64,000 bases of DNA, taken from positions 45,367 through 109,366 of the forward strand of contig CAVTZY010000022.1 in the NCBI GenBank assembly GCA_963739235.1. The letters run 5' to 3'. Below are positions 17,341 through 25,929 of the stretch, piece by piece. Positions within the stretch are counted from its first letter, which is position 1; the number at the start of each line of letters is the position of its first letter. The translations under genes and the position numbers were made by a program. A model generated the notes under the pieces. The model ran no database searches. It saw only the letters and a program-made list of their open reading frames with translations, and had not been told where the DNA came from. This DNA comes from JAFNAG01 sp963739235 (GTDB lineage Bacteria; Acidobacteriota; UBA6911).

Positions 17341-19140
17341 TTATTTGAGCCAGTTCAAATCGATGTTGATCTGCCTTCGGTCTTTTTGTTCGCCCGGGAT
17401 CAGCACGAAACGCTGCCCGTCGGAAGTCACATCATAATTGGGAAAAACGGGGATGCCGCCGGTTTCATATTCTCCCGGCACAATGAGGCGCGGAGCCTCC
17501 GGATTGAATTCCGCTTCGGTCTGAATTCCTACTTCCATCAGACCCTTCCAATAGCGGTAAAACAGTTCGTGTCCGTCATACCCCCAGACGGGCTCGCGAC
17601 CCTCGGCTGTCGAAATCTGGAATCTTTCCCCAGGGCCCGGAAAGGGCTGTACATATACTTGAGCCAGGCCAGAGTCATTGGATGTGTAGGCGAGCCAATG
17701 ACCATCGGGAGAGAAAGTCCCGCCCCATTCGGCATACGGTGTACGCAAATAGGGACGCGCGTTCTTGGCGCCGTCGATGGAGAGGATCCAGATGTCCGGA
17801 CCGGTGTCTGGAGCGAATTCCGTGAAGACCAGAGATCTGCCGTCTCTCGACCATGAGTTCGGCACGGCAGGGTTCTCACTCTTGTGCAGTAATTCGGGAG
17901 GGCCGCTCCCGTCGACGGGCATACAGTAGAGACACCACTGACCGTCTCGATCCGAGGCATAGGCAAGTCTTTTGCCGTCCGGTGTCCAGGTGGGCAGCAA
18001 GTTATCTCCATCGGAGGTCAACCGCCTGAAGATGCCGCTGGTGACATCGACGATCCAGATATGTGACTTCTCCGTCCGAGATTCTATGACTACTGCCAGT
18101 TGCTGCCCGTCGGGAGAAAGTCGCGGATAGGAAAAGGCGCCGCGGTTTACCGTGAGTCTCTCAAAGCCACCCTGGCGATCCGCCCATGCCAGCGATCGCA
18201 GGCCATCTTCCTCCCCGGCCATGGCATAAGCAAGCGCACCGGCACGCGAGAACGCAAAATGGCCGGACCAGACCGACTGGTCGGCGCCAATGCCCTGCTT
18301 CACGAGGAAGGGTTCTCCAAGCACTTGGAGACGGCGGGGGTCAAATCGAACCGCCATCAAGTTGCCTGAGCGCAACGAAAAAAGATGCCCTGTTGGAGAA
18401 TAGCGCCCATCTGAAGCCCCTTCGATCAGCACTTTTCTCTGGCCGGTCTTCAGCGTGACCGCAGCTACACATGTGGCATTCGTGGCGCCGGCTGTGCCAA
18501 TCGTGAAAATAACGGTTTTTCCGCCCCCTAGCATCTGTGGCCAGCGGTGCGTGAACTCCTTTTGCTGCAGCTGGGTTACCGGTTCCGCCTTGCCTCCTGC
18601 GACACGGATGCGCCACAATCCCGAAAAGAAATCGGGCGTGAAAATAATAAATCCATCGGCGCTCCATGAGGCGCCAAGACCAAATTGAGCAGGACAGAGA
18701 ACGACGGGTTCTCCGCCCGCCAGCGCCACTTTTTTCAGTTTGGAGTCGCGTGCATCGAAGTAGCCGATCCAGGAACCGTCCGGCGAGAAGAATGGGCTGA
18801 AGGCGCCCAGTGTGCCCGGAATCGGCTTGGGTTCAACATTATCTAGCCCGCGCAAATACAATTGGGTATTGTCGCCCTGCTGCGCGACGTAAACCAGATG
18901 AGTGCCGTCATCGGAAAAGGCCAGAGGATTAGCTCCTGCAGCCAGGGGGGCACTCCGGGGGAGATCGACGACAAAGCGCATGAGGGGCGGCGACACGGTG
19001 GAAAGCATACTCCACCAGACAACGATGCCGCCTGCAAGTAGACCCAGGCTCAGGCTGCCGAGCCCCAAGAGGAGGCCGAGGTGCCTGCGGTGTCCCTCGT
19101 GCGTCAAAATTGTTTTTGCGCCCGGGTCAAGCTGCTCCAT
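17341..19140 (-). CDS. Membrane-anchored PD40 (TolB-like) beta-propeller protein
   Basis: 599 residues. A short cytoplasmic N-terminus is followed by one membrane helix (LLLGLGSLSLGLLAGGIVVWW) and then repeated propeller blades with FSDDGTHLVYVAQ, FSPDGSWIGYFDA, WTPDGKRLAYASDRDG and FSPDGHWLAYTSNDSG. The order and wording of the blades (LYLRGLDNVEPKPIPGT, FFSPDGSWIGYF) match, from memory, the extracytoplasmic tails of acidobacterial PASTA-less Ser/Thr kinases. No kinase domain precedes it here, in any frame. It may be a sensor domain that acts with a separate kinase, or a remnant of a fusion gene. No strong ribosome site is seen. Confidence 0.75.
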   Translation of the reverse strand: MEQLDPGAKTILTHEGHRRHLGLLLGLGSLSLGLLAGGIVVWWSMLSTVSPPLMRFVVDLPRSAPLAAGANPLAFSDDGTHLVYVAQQGDNTQLYLRGLDNVEPKPIPGTLGAFSPFFSPDGSWIGYFDARDSKLKKVALAGGEPVVLCPAQFGLGASWSADGFIIFTPDFFSGLWRIRVAGGKAEPVTQLQQKEFTHRWPQMLGGGKTVIFTIGTAGATNATCVAAVTLKTGQRKVLIEGASDGRYSPTGHLFSLRSGNLMAVRFDPRRLQVLGEPFLVKQGIGADQSVWSGHFAFSRAGALAYAMAGEEDGLRSLAWADRQGGFERLTVNRGAFSYPRLSPDGQQLAVVIESRTEKSHIWIVDVTSGIFRRLTSDGDNLLPTWTPDGKRLAYASDRDGQWCLYCMPVDGSGPPELLHKSENPAVPNSWSRDGRSLVFTEFAPDTGPDIWILSIDGAKNARPYLRTPYAEWGGTFSPDGHWLAYTSNDSGLAQVYVQPFPGPGERFQISTAEGREPVWGYDGHELFYRYWKGLMEVGIQTEAEFNPEAPRLIVPGEYETGGIPVFPNYDVTSDGQRFVLIPGEQKDRRQINIDLNWLK

Positions 19141-19578
19141 AGGAATGTTTGCCTGAATTCAGACCGCATCTTTAATTTTGATCTCCCTGGCGAGGATGCC
19201 CATCCAATCGATAGTTCAAAAGGACCACGAAATATCCGAAATCTGCGCCTCGATTCATCATGGCGCCAGGTTGCCTGCGGCTACACAGCATAGGCACCAA
19301 GTCGGCAAAAAACAATATGATCCTGAGGATTGCCCTCGTGGAGGCGTCGACAGACTTATTGCATTAGCCCTCGGAGTGTGACAAAGTTGCCTGGAAGGGA
19401 GTCGGAATCTGCGCTCTACCCCAAAGTAGTTTTCCCAATCCAGAAGGCTTCACATCGCACCGTCGGCTAGAATTGCGCTCTCGACTTTCTTGATAGATGG
19501 TTGTCGATCCGGCAACCGAAGAGTGTGGCTGTGTCTGCACCGTCCCGTTCGGCGCCCGGATCCATTTCAGGAGGTAGT
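19141..19578. other. Intergenic spacer ahead of the RRM gene
   Basis: Divergent spacer between the propeller gene and the RNA-binding protein gene. I see no open frame with coding features and no trace of a kinase domain on the minus strand. Promoters for both neighbours must lie here, but no convincing -35/-10 pair stands out. Confidence 0.4.
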
Positions 19579-19899
19579 ATGTCAAAGAGGCTGTATGTCG
19601 GAAACCTGCCTTACTCGATCAGCGAAAGTGCCTTGCACGAGCTTTTTTCCGAGGCCGGGCCCGTCGAGTCCGTCAAATTGATTACGGATCGGGATACAGG
19701 CCGTTCCAAGGGTTTTGCATTTGTGGAAATGGCTACGGACGAGGGTGCGGAGCACGCAATCGCTGACCTCAACGGCCGCAAGATCGAAGGACGACCGATC
19801 ACGGTGAATGAAGCTCGGCCCCAGCAACCTCGCGAGGGCAGAATGGGGGGAGGGGGAGGGGGAGGGGGAGGGCGGCGCCAAGATTTCGGCCGGCGCTAG
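19579..19899 (+). CDS. RRM-type RNA-binding protein with glycine-rich tail
   Basis: 106 residues. The ATG at 19579 has AGGAGGT four bases upstream, which decides against the longer frame from 19501. A single RRM fills residues 1-80, with RNP2 LYVGNLPY and RNP1 KGFAFVEM plus the conserved GRSKGFAFVEMATDEGAEHAI context. The tail is MGGGGGGGGGRRQDFGRR. Such small proteins are known in cyanobacteria and other phyla as single-stranded RNA binders, often linked to cold response. The tail is coded by a G-rich hexanucleotide repeat. It stands alone in the direction of the next kinase-like gene. Confidence 0.93.
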   Translation: MSKRLYVGNLPYSISESALHELFSEAGPVESVKLITDRDTGRSKGFAFVEMATDEGAEHAIADLNGRKIEGRPITVNEARPQQPREGRMGGGGGGGGGRRQDFGRR

Positions 19900-20162
19900 G
19901 CCGGTTCCCCGGCCGCGCCTACACCTGGTCCCGTGGGTCGGCATTCGTCCAAAATGTCTCTTAGTCACTCATGCTGCGGGATTCTGTGCACTGCCAGGAC
20001 TTAGATTCCCGCCGCTAATTCTGAGAAACTCGCAGGTAGAGCGCCCCAATATTCTCCAGCATTGCTACCGTCAAAACTGCCCCAAGCTGCCGCTTTCCGT
20101 TGGCGCCAGACCAACTACAATGTTATAATAAGACGCAATTAATCCTGCGCGCAGAGGCCATT

Positions 20163-20963
20163 ATGAAAGGACAAGGCGAGTCTCACGCCGCGTCACATCT
20201 GGTCGAACGTCAAATGCTCCTTTCTCATATGCGTGATAAGGCAGCCGATCTCCGTCTGGAAAGCGAACCTGCGGGCGGCCATCGGTTTGTGACCATCGCT
20301 CGCGCTGTGGGATCCCTGGGGGATGAGGTTGCTGCCGGACTGGCGGCGCGCCTCCATTGGCATGTGTTCGACCGGGAAATCGTGGATGCGATTGCCCAGA
20401 ATAGTCACGTGCGCCTTGACCTGGTTCGCGAGTTGGACGAGCGCTCCCAAAGCCTCATCCACGATATGGTGGCGCGCCTGCTTTTGATGGCTTCGGGAAT
20501 CTCGTTCGGCAATGAAGACTATCACGAGAGTCTGCTAAAGACGCTGGCACTGCTTGCCGCTCGAGGTAACGCCATCATTGTGGGCCGGGGAAGCGCGTAT
20601 GCGCTGCATGGAGGGTCTGGTCTGCATTTGCGCGTGGTCGCGTCGCCGGAAGTGCGCATTCAGCGCCTGGCCCAACATTGGAACATTCCGCCCGACGCTG
20701 CGCGCCGGCGCATGGATCAGATTGATGCTGAACGTCGCAGCTTCATTCAGCACCATTTCCGCCAGGACATCGACGACCTGCGCTTTTACGACGCGGTTTT
20801 CAACACGGATCGCCAGTCTGTTGGACAAATCACGGATGCAGTCATGGGGATGTTCAAGGCAACTACACACGCTCACGGTTCTGCGGAATCCGCCGGACAG
20901 GGAGCCGTGCCCAACAACATGCCGAACCTCCCCGAAACCGAATTGCATCACATCGTCAGATAA
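20163..20963 (+). CDS. Cytidylate kinase-like family protein
   Basis: 266 residues from ATG at 20163 with AGAGG upstream. The block FVTIARAVGSLGDEVAAGLAARLHWHVFDREIVDAIAQ resembles the start of cytidylate-kinase-like P-loop proteins, but the P-loop region is loose (ARAVGSLGDEV, without a clear GxxGxGKS). Later ARGNAIIVGRGSAYAL and LHLRVVASPEVRIQRL are also typical of the group, which often has unknown substrates. A longer open frame from 20100 lacks a good start. The ~60 N-terminal residues before the domain and the Ala/Gly/Pro-rich tail are not conserved in my memory. Confidence 0.75.
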   Translation: MKGQGESHAASHLVERQMLLSHMRDKAADLRLESEPAGGHRFVTIARAVGSLGDEVAAGLAARLHWHVFDREIVDAIAQNSHVRLDLVRELDERSQSLIHDMVARLLLMASGISFGNEDYHESLLKTLALLAARGNAIIVGRGSAYALHGGSGLHLRVVASPEVRIQRLAQHWNIPPDAARRRMDQIDAERRSFIQHHFRQDIDDLRFYDAVFNTDRQSVGQITDAVMGMFKATTHAHGSAESAGQGAVPNNMPNLPETELHHIVR

Positions 20964-21226
20964 GCACCTGCAGAGGAATCCCGCCGCCGCCTGAATCTGA
21001 ACCAGAACATCCGCAAGACGCATGAGATAACTTTCAGGGAAATCGTGTGTTTTATGCGTCGTTTTTTCTTCTGCGCGACGATTAGTTATTCAGTGCGCAA
21101 TGCAAGCCTGTCCTCGGGCTTATGTATGGTTGCACGCCGGGCGAGGTGAGTAGTACACTGGCCTCAGGCCTTTGTGGCCAACCGGAAACCAGTGGTTGCA
21201 CACAGGCTGATTCATCGGGAGGCACC

Positions 21227-22477
21227 ATGGAGACACTATGGTCCCAGCGCTATGCGTTGCGGACGCGACGCATGCAAAGCTCAATCGTGCGCGAGTTGCT
21301 CAAGCTGATCGAAAAGCCCAACCTGATCTCGTTTGCCGGTGGATTGCCTGCCCCTGAGGTGTTCCCGGTCGACGAGTTTCGCGCTGCGGCGGAGCGAGTG
21401 CTTATCCAGTCGGGGCCTCAATCGTTGCAGTACAGTGCGACGGAGGGATGCTCCCGCCTGCGCGAGATGATCGCCAGGCACACAGCCCGGTACGGTATTG
21501 TGGTTCAACCGGAAAACATCCTGATTACGAGCGGATCACAACAGGCTCTGGATTTGATTGGCAAGGTCTTTCTGAACTCCGGAGACCGCATTGCCGTGGA
21601 GCGGCCCACTTACCTGGGTGCGCTGCAGGCATGGAACGCGTATCAGGCGCAATTTCTGGGCGTGGGCATAGACGACGAGGGGATACGTACCGATGAGCTC
21701 GAGTCGGTGTTGCGATCGGGGCCGAAGTTTCTCTATGCGCTTCCCAATTTCCAGAATCCAACCGGGGTGACCATGTCGCTCAAGCGGCGCGAGAGCCTGA
21801 TTGAAATGGCTGATCACTTCGGCGTGCCGATCATCGAAGACGATCCCTACGGCCAACTGCGCTATGAAGGCGATCATCTCCCGTCCCTCGTGGTGATGGA
21901 TGCCCGGGCTCGGGATGGCAAGCCATTCAGCGGCAATGTCATCTACCTCAGCACCTTCTCCAAGACCCTTGCGCCTGGCCTGCGGCTTGCCTGGGTTGTG
22001 GCTCCCGCGGAAGTAATTCAAAAGCTGGTCCAGGCGAAGCAAGGTACGGACTTGCATACCGGCACATTTGTGCAGATGGTTGCCTACGAGCTCGCCCACG
22101 GTGGCTTTCTCGACAAGCATGTGCAGCACATCCGCTCCGTCTACGGCAGCCGAAGAGATGCGATTTTGGCGGCGCTGCAGAAATACATGCCGCCCGGTGT
22201 ACGCTGGACCAAACCGCAAGGTGGTTTATTCATCTGGGCCGTTCTGCCCGATCACGTCAACACGACCGACATTCTCAGAGAGGCCATTGATGAGGGCGTC
22301 GCGTTTGTCCCCGGAACTCCTTTCTATGACGATAATTCGGGCCAAAACACCATGCGCTTGAACTTTTCGAATGCGCGCCCGGAGAAAATCGACGAAGGGA
22401 TGGCACGCCTCGGCGGCGTGATCGCACGCGCATTGCAGCGACAACCTGTTCTGACCGTTGCTGAACCCGTCAAGTGA
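21227..22477 (+). CDS. PLP-dependent aminotransferase (class I, 2-aminoadipate/aromatic type)
   Basis: 416 residues. The ATG at 21227 is preceded by GGGAGG; the longer frame from 21122 lacks this. Features are RMQSSIVRELLKLIEKPNLISFAGGLPAPEVFP, the cofactor-contact block ITSGSQQALDLIGKVF, PNFQNPTGVTMS, IIEDDPYGQLRYEG and the Schiff-base lysine K246 in TFSKTLAPGLRLAW. This set fits the LysN/ARO8-like group of PLP-fold type I aminotransferases without the helix-turn-helix domain of MocR regulators. Likely donors and acceptors are 2-aminoadipate, branched-chain or aromatic amino acids with 2-oxoglutarate. It appears to be a single-gene unit. Confidence 0.88.
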   Translation: METLWSQRYALRTRRMQSSIVRELLKLIEKPNLISFAGGLPAPEVFPVDEFRAAAERVLIQSGPQSLQYSATEGCSRLREMIARHTARYGIVVQPENILITSGSQQALDLIGKVFLNSGDRIAVERPTYLGALQAWNAYQAQFLGVGIDDEGIRTDELESVLRSGPKFLYALPNFQNPTGVTMSLKRRESLIEMADHFGVPIIEDDPYGQLRYEGDHLPSLVVMDARARDGKPFSGNVIYLSTFSKTLAPGLRLAWVVAPAEVIQKLVQAKQGTDLHTGTFVQMVAYELAHGGFLDKHVQHIRSVYGSRRDAILAALQKYMPPGVRWTKPQGGLFIWAVLPDHVNTTDILREAIDEGVAFVPGTPFYDDNSGQNTMRLNFSNARPEKIDEGMARLGGVIARALQRQPVLTVAEPVK

Positions 22478-22786
22478 GCGACGTCCGCCGGACGGCCTCC
22501 GGAATCTCATAGGCTCAAGCTTTTGAGCGACGCCCGATCCCCACTTGGTTTTGGGAGGCATCAGGCCTCCTATAAGACTAGCAGTTTCCCCCTTTGTGAT
22601 TAAAAATACGGTGTTTTTCGTCTTTTCAAGCGGTTTTCGTTAAGCATCGACTGGGGAGATGACGATAGAGTCGGCGAACCCAGTATCGAGAAGTGCAGAA
22701 TCGGCAGCAGAGACCAGGCTTGCGCCTTCGTGGGCCGCTTGTTAAGGCTCAGCCTTTTAGCACGGGGACCGATTTCGGGAGACGAA

Positions 22787-23392
22787 ATGCACCCTTTCAG
22801 CGAACCCGCCCATTCGATGGCAGTATCATTGACTGCGGACGGGCTGATCACTTCATTATCAAGCACTGCGGAACATCTCACCGGCTATTCGGCCCGCGAG
22901 CTCGTCGGCCGTCCGATCACGGTTATTCTTGGGGACCGGTCTGTATTTGAAATTGCACAAATGATGAAATCGGCGCTCGATTGGGGTGTATGGGAGGGCG
23001 AGATTGTGCACCGAAACCGGAGCGGCAAACCGATCCGGGCCCGGGCGACCCTGGCACAACTTACCTCATATCAGAATGCCTGTGCGGGATTCCTGTTGCT
23101 ATCCGATTTGAAGCAACGGTGTGCGAATGACGAGGCCGCCAGCCCTCTGCGCGATGTGGGGACGCATCTGCGCCAGACCGCACACGAGCTGAACAATCCG
23201 CTCGCGGTGATGATGGGATTTACCCAATTAATCCTGTTGGATCCTCATTGTGAGGGGAAGCTGCGCGCGGATGTGGAACGCCTCTATGCGGAGATGAAGC
23301 GGATTATCCAAATCGTCGAAAGACTGCACGCGTACGCCCTGTCCCTGCAAGACACGCAATCCGAACTGGAACAGGTACGCATGACAAGTTGA
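22787..23392 (+). CDS. PAS domain plus histidine-kinase dimerisation domain, no catalytic ATPase domain
   Basis: 201 residues from ATG at 22787; an upstream in-frame start at 22730 is also possible. Residues ~10-110 are a PAS domain (SLTADGLITSLSSTAEHLTGYSARELVG, then WEGEIVHRNRSGKPIRARATL). Residues ~125-190 are a HisKA helix pair with the phosphorylatable His in AHELNNPLAVMMGFTQL. The gene ends there: the stop is followed at once by a strong terminator, and no HATPase domain is coded in any frame. It may be phosphorylated by another kinase, form mixed dimers, or be a truncated gene. No response regulator gene is adjacent. Confidence 0.8.
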   Translation: MHPFSEPAHSMAVSLTADGLITSLSSTAEHLTGYSARELVGRPITVILGDRSVFEIAQMMKSALDWGVWEGEIVHRNRSGKPIRARATLAQLTSYQNACAGFLLLSDLKQRCANDEAASPLRDVGTHLRQTAHELNNPLAVMMGFTQLILLDPHCEGKLRADVERLYAEMKRIIQIVERLHAYALSLQDTQSELEQVRMTS

Positions 23393-23416
23393 AGCAAGAG
23401 AGTACCGACACCCGCG

Positions 23417-23459
23417 AAAAACGCCGACCAACAAGGATGTTGGTCGGCGTTTTTGTTTT
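23417..23459. terminator. Rho-independent terminator between convergent genes
   Basis: Perfect 12-bp stem CGCCGACCAACA / TGTTGGTCGGCG (23422-23433 and 23438-23449) with a four-base loop, a run of five A before it and a T-run TTTTTGTTTT after it. It can work in both directions, ending the PAS-DHp gene on the plus strand and the PpiD-like gene on the minus strand. Confidence 0.95.
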
Positions 23460-23466
23460 GAGGCTC

Positions 23467-25395
23467 TTAATTGCGAATGCCCGTGAGTTGTTCCATGGTC
23501 GTCGTGTTAATGCGGATTTTGCGGGCCTTCGTCAACTCATCCGTGGTCTTGCGGATATATTCTTCGAAATAGGCCTGCCGGGCGGATGCCAGCGCCTGCT
23601 CCCGCAACGTAGCCTTCTGCTTCGCGTACTCCGCCTCGTTCAGAGGAGTCAAGGATTTGAGTTGGAATACTGCAACCTGCTTGCCGCCGGCGATGCTGAC
23701 GGGGCCGCCAATCCCGCCGATTGCCAAGCCGAAGGCGGCGTTTTCGAATTCGGGGTTCGTGCCAATTTCCTTGTCAGGGGTCCCGCCGCGCTTGAAGGGC
23801 TGGCTGGTTTTCACCGCAATGCCAGCCCTTTGCGCGGCCTTGGTCAAGTCGTTCATGCTTTTGGCGTCTTCCAGTAGTTTCTGGGCTTGCGCCTGGAGCA
23901 TCTCGGCTGCTTTCGATTCGATGTAGTCCTTCTTCACCGCCTCCTGAGCCAGCTTGAAATCAGGCGGCTTGGGAGGATTGACCTGGACCAGCTTGGGAAT
24001 TGCCTGACCCGCCGGCAATTCGATGATCTTGCCCAGCGCATTGATTTCCTTCAAGCCGAACACTTCTTCGACAAAATCCTGGGAGAGCTGAATGCTGGCC
24101 GGGTCGACACTGCGATTGAAGAAGGGTGATTCCTTGATTTGAACCGGCACATCCAGAGCTTTGGCGACGACGGCCAGGTCCTTCTGGGTTTCCATCATCT
24201 TCAAGGCTTCTGTGGCCTTCTGCTTGGCGATGGTCGTTGCCTTCTCGATCTGCACCGAACGAATCAGATTGGGACGGGCCTGCTCCTTGTTCGGCGTTTC
24301 ATGAGAGATGACTTTGATAATGTGGTAACCGAATTCAGTGCGTACGAGTCCGGAAATCGCGCCCGGTTTGAGCGCGAATGCGGCATCTTCAAACGCCTTG
24401 GTCATACGGCCGCGAGGGAAGGCCCCGAGATTTCCGCCCTGCGGCGCCGTCGTCTCATCCTGAGAATTTTTCCTGGCCAGTTCAACAAAATCTTCTCCGG
24501 CCTGGGCGCGCTTCAATACCGCCTCGGCTTTAGCCTTCACCTCGGCATCCTTGGCCGGATCCTCGACCCGGAAAAGAATGTGGCTGGCGTCGACCTTTTC
24601 CTGTTGGTCGGTCTTCGCCCATGCCTCGTCAATCTCCTGCTCGGTGACCTTGATGGTCGATCCAATTTCGGATAAAGGCAGCAGCAGATATTGCGCGCGC
24701 CGCTCCTCTTTGATGTTGTATTTGTCCTTGTTGGCCTCGAAATAGGTGCGCAAATCGGCTTCACTGGGAATCACTTTCTTTTTGGCCGCTTCCTTGTCGA
24801 GCAGCACGTACTGAACCTGTGCTTCCTGATTCTGGCGCGCGAAATTTTCCCGCAGCTGCGAATCTGGAAGGCTCAGCGAGTCGGTCAGAAGATTTATGAC
24901 CTTTCTGGACAGCAGCATGTAACGTACGTTGTCCTCGAACTGGTCGACATCGATGCGGTTGGCAGCCAGCACAGCCTTATAGGCCTCCACACCGATGAAT
25001 CCCGCCTGGTTTCGCAGGTTGGGATTGGATTGGATCGCCTGGCTCACTTCGTCGTCGGTGACGTCCAGGCCGAGCCGCTTGGCAGAATAGTTTACGACTT
25101 TCATCTGGATCAGCGAGGTCAGAGTCTGCTTGTCCACCTGCAAGCGCTTCAGAATATCGGCGTCGAGCCTGTTTTTGCCCTGGGCACTATAATTATCGAT
25201 GAGGCGATGATAGGCGTCTGTGAACTCCTTGGTGCTAATGCTTTCGCCGGCCACGGTCGCGACGGAATTGTCCAGCCCCTGAATGCCGATATTCTGGCCC
25301 GGGACAAAAAACAGTAACATGCCCATGCCAAGACTGATGATGACGAGCCATAAGACAAGCTTAAGCCGCTTTTTGCGGCGCATGATATCCAGCAT
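23467..25395 (-). CDS. PpiD/SurA-like periplasmic peptidyl-prolyl isomerase
   Basis: 642 residues from ATG at 25395 (MLDIMRRKKRLK); the longer frame begins inside the ribosome-site region GGAGG, so it is not preferred. One N-terminal membrane helix (LVLWLVIISLGMGMLLFFV) is followed by a SurA-N-like chaperone region (VAGESISTKEFTDAYHRLIDNY). A parvulin domain at ~265-370 contains VDASHILFRVEDP, GEDFVELARKNSQD and GGNLGAFPRGRMTKAFEDAAFAL. The rest is helical with a second, degenerate rotamase-like region (GIAVKTSQPFKRGG). Architecture and anchor equal those of PpiD, which helps outer-membrane and exported proteins to fold. Confidence 0.9.
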   Translation of the reverse strand: MLDIMRRKKRLKLVLWLVIISLGMGMLLFFVPGQNIGIQGLDNSVATVAGESISTKEFTDAYHRLIDNYSAQGKNRLDADILKRLQVDKQTLTSLIQMKVVNYSAKRLGLDVTDDEVSQAIQSNPNLRNQAGFIGVEAYKAVLAANRIDVDQFEDNVRYMLLSRKVINLLTDSLSLPDSQLRENFARQNQEAQVQYVLLDKEAAKKKVIPSEADLRTYFEANKDKYNIKEERRAQYLLLPLSEIGSTIKVTEQEIDEAWAKTDQQEKVDASHILFRVEDPAKDAEVKAKAEAVLKRAQAGEDFVELARKNSQDETTAPQGGNLGAFPRGRMTKAFEDAAFALKPGAISGLVRTEFGYHIIKVISHETPNKEQARPNLIRSVQIEKATTIAKQKATEALKMMETQKDLAVVAKALDVPVQIKESPFFNRSVDPASIQLSQDFVEEVFGLKEINALGKIIELPAGQAIPKLVQVNPPKPPDFKLAQEAVKKDYIESKAAEMLQAQAQKLLEDAKSMNDLTKAAQRAGIAVKTSQPFKRGGTPDKEIGTNPEFENAAFGLAIGGIGGPVSIAGGKQVAVFQLKSLTPLNEAEYAKQKATLREQALASARQAYFEEYIRKTTDELTKARKIRINTTTMEQLTGIRN

Positions 25396-25929
25396 GCTGA
25401 GCCCCAGCCTCCAATGGAAATGACAAAACACTTAATTATAGCATATCTCCGCCCCGTCGTGGGATAGATTCTTAAGGCATTCCTTATAAGTGTAAGTCAT
25501 TCTTGACATTTTGCCTTGCGCGGGATCAAAGTACCTGCCGATGAGCCGACGCCTGCGCGCGGGGAAGAATGCGCAACTGCCCCCGCTTGTGGGTAGTTTG
25601 CGCGCGCTAGGGAAATTGTGTGCTCCGTCATTTTTTCTGGGGGCATGATTGGATATAATGTGACGCTTAGGCCGAGGAATTTTGAGCTGTGAATTGGCGG
25701 CGCCATTTCTGAACCTTCTATCCAGTCTAGCACTTCAGCTGTGTCTGAGCTTGAAGCTTCAGCCTAAGATAATCTGAAGGTCGCCGCGGGTTTTCCCGGA
25801 TGTAGTCCGCCGTGTTGGTGCTGCGCCGGGATCGGGGAACACTCGGGTCCCTAGTCGGGCGGCTTTTAAAGCCGCCGCGCGCATGGGGGCTGTGATTTTA
25901 AAGCAGCCCAGGTTAGGAATCTGACCGAT
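25396..25929. promoter_or_regulatory. Divergent spacer with a probable -10 box
   Basis: The perfect TATAAT at 25654-25659 is followed downstream by the GGDEF-rod operon; a T-rich stretch lies where a -35 is expected but no good TTGACA. A minus-strand frame at 25497-25733 has no coding features and is not called. The rest of the spacer shows nothing I can interpret. Confidence 0.35.

Noticed and set aside
25497..25733. 78-codon minus-strand frame upstream of the GGDEF gene
   Set aside because: No coding features, and it covers the probable promoter.
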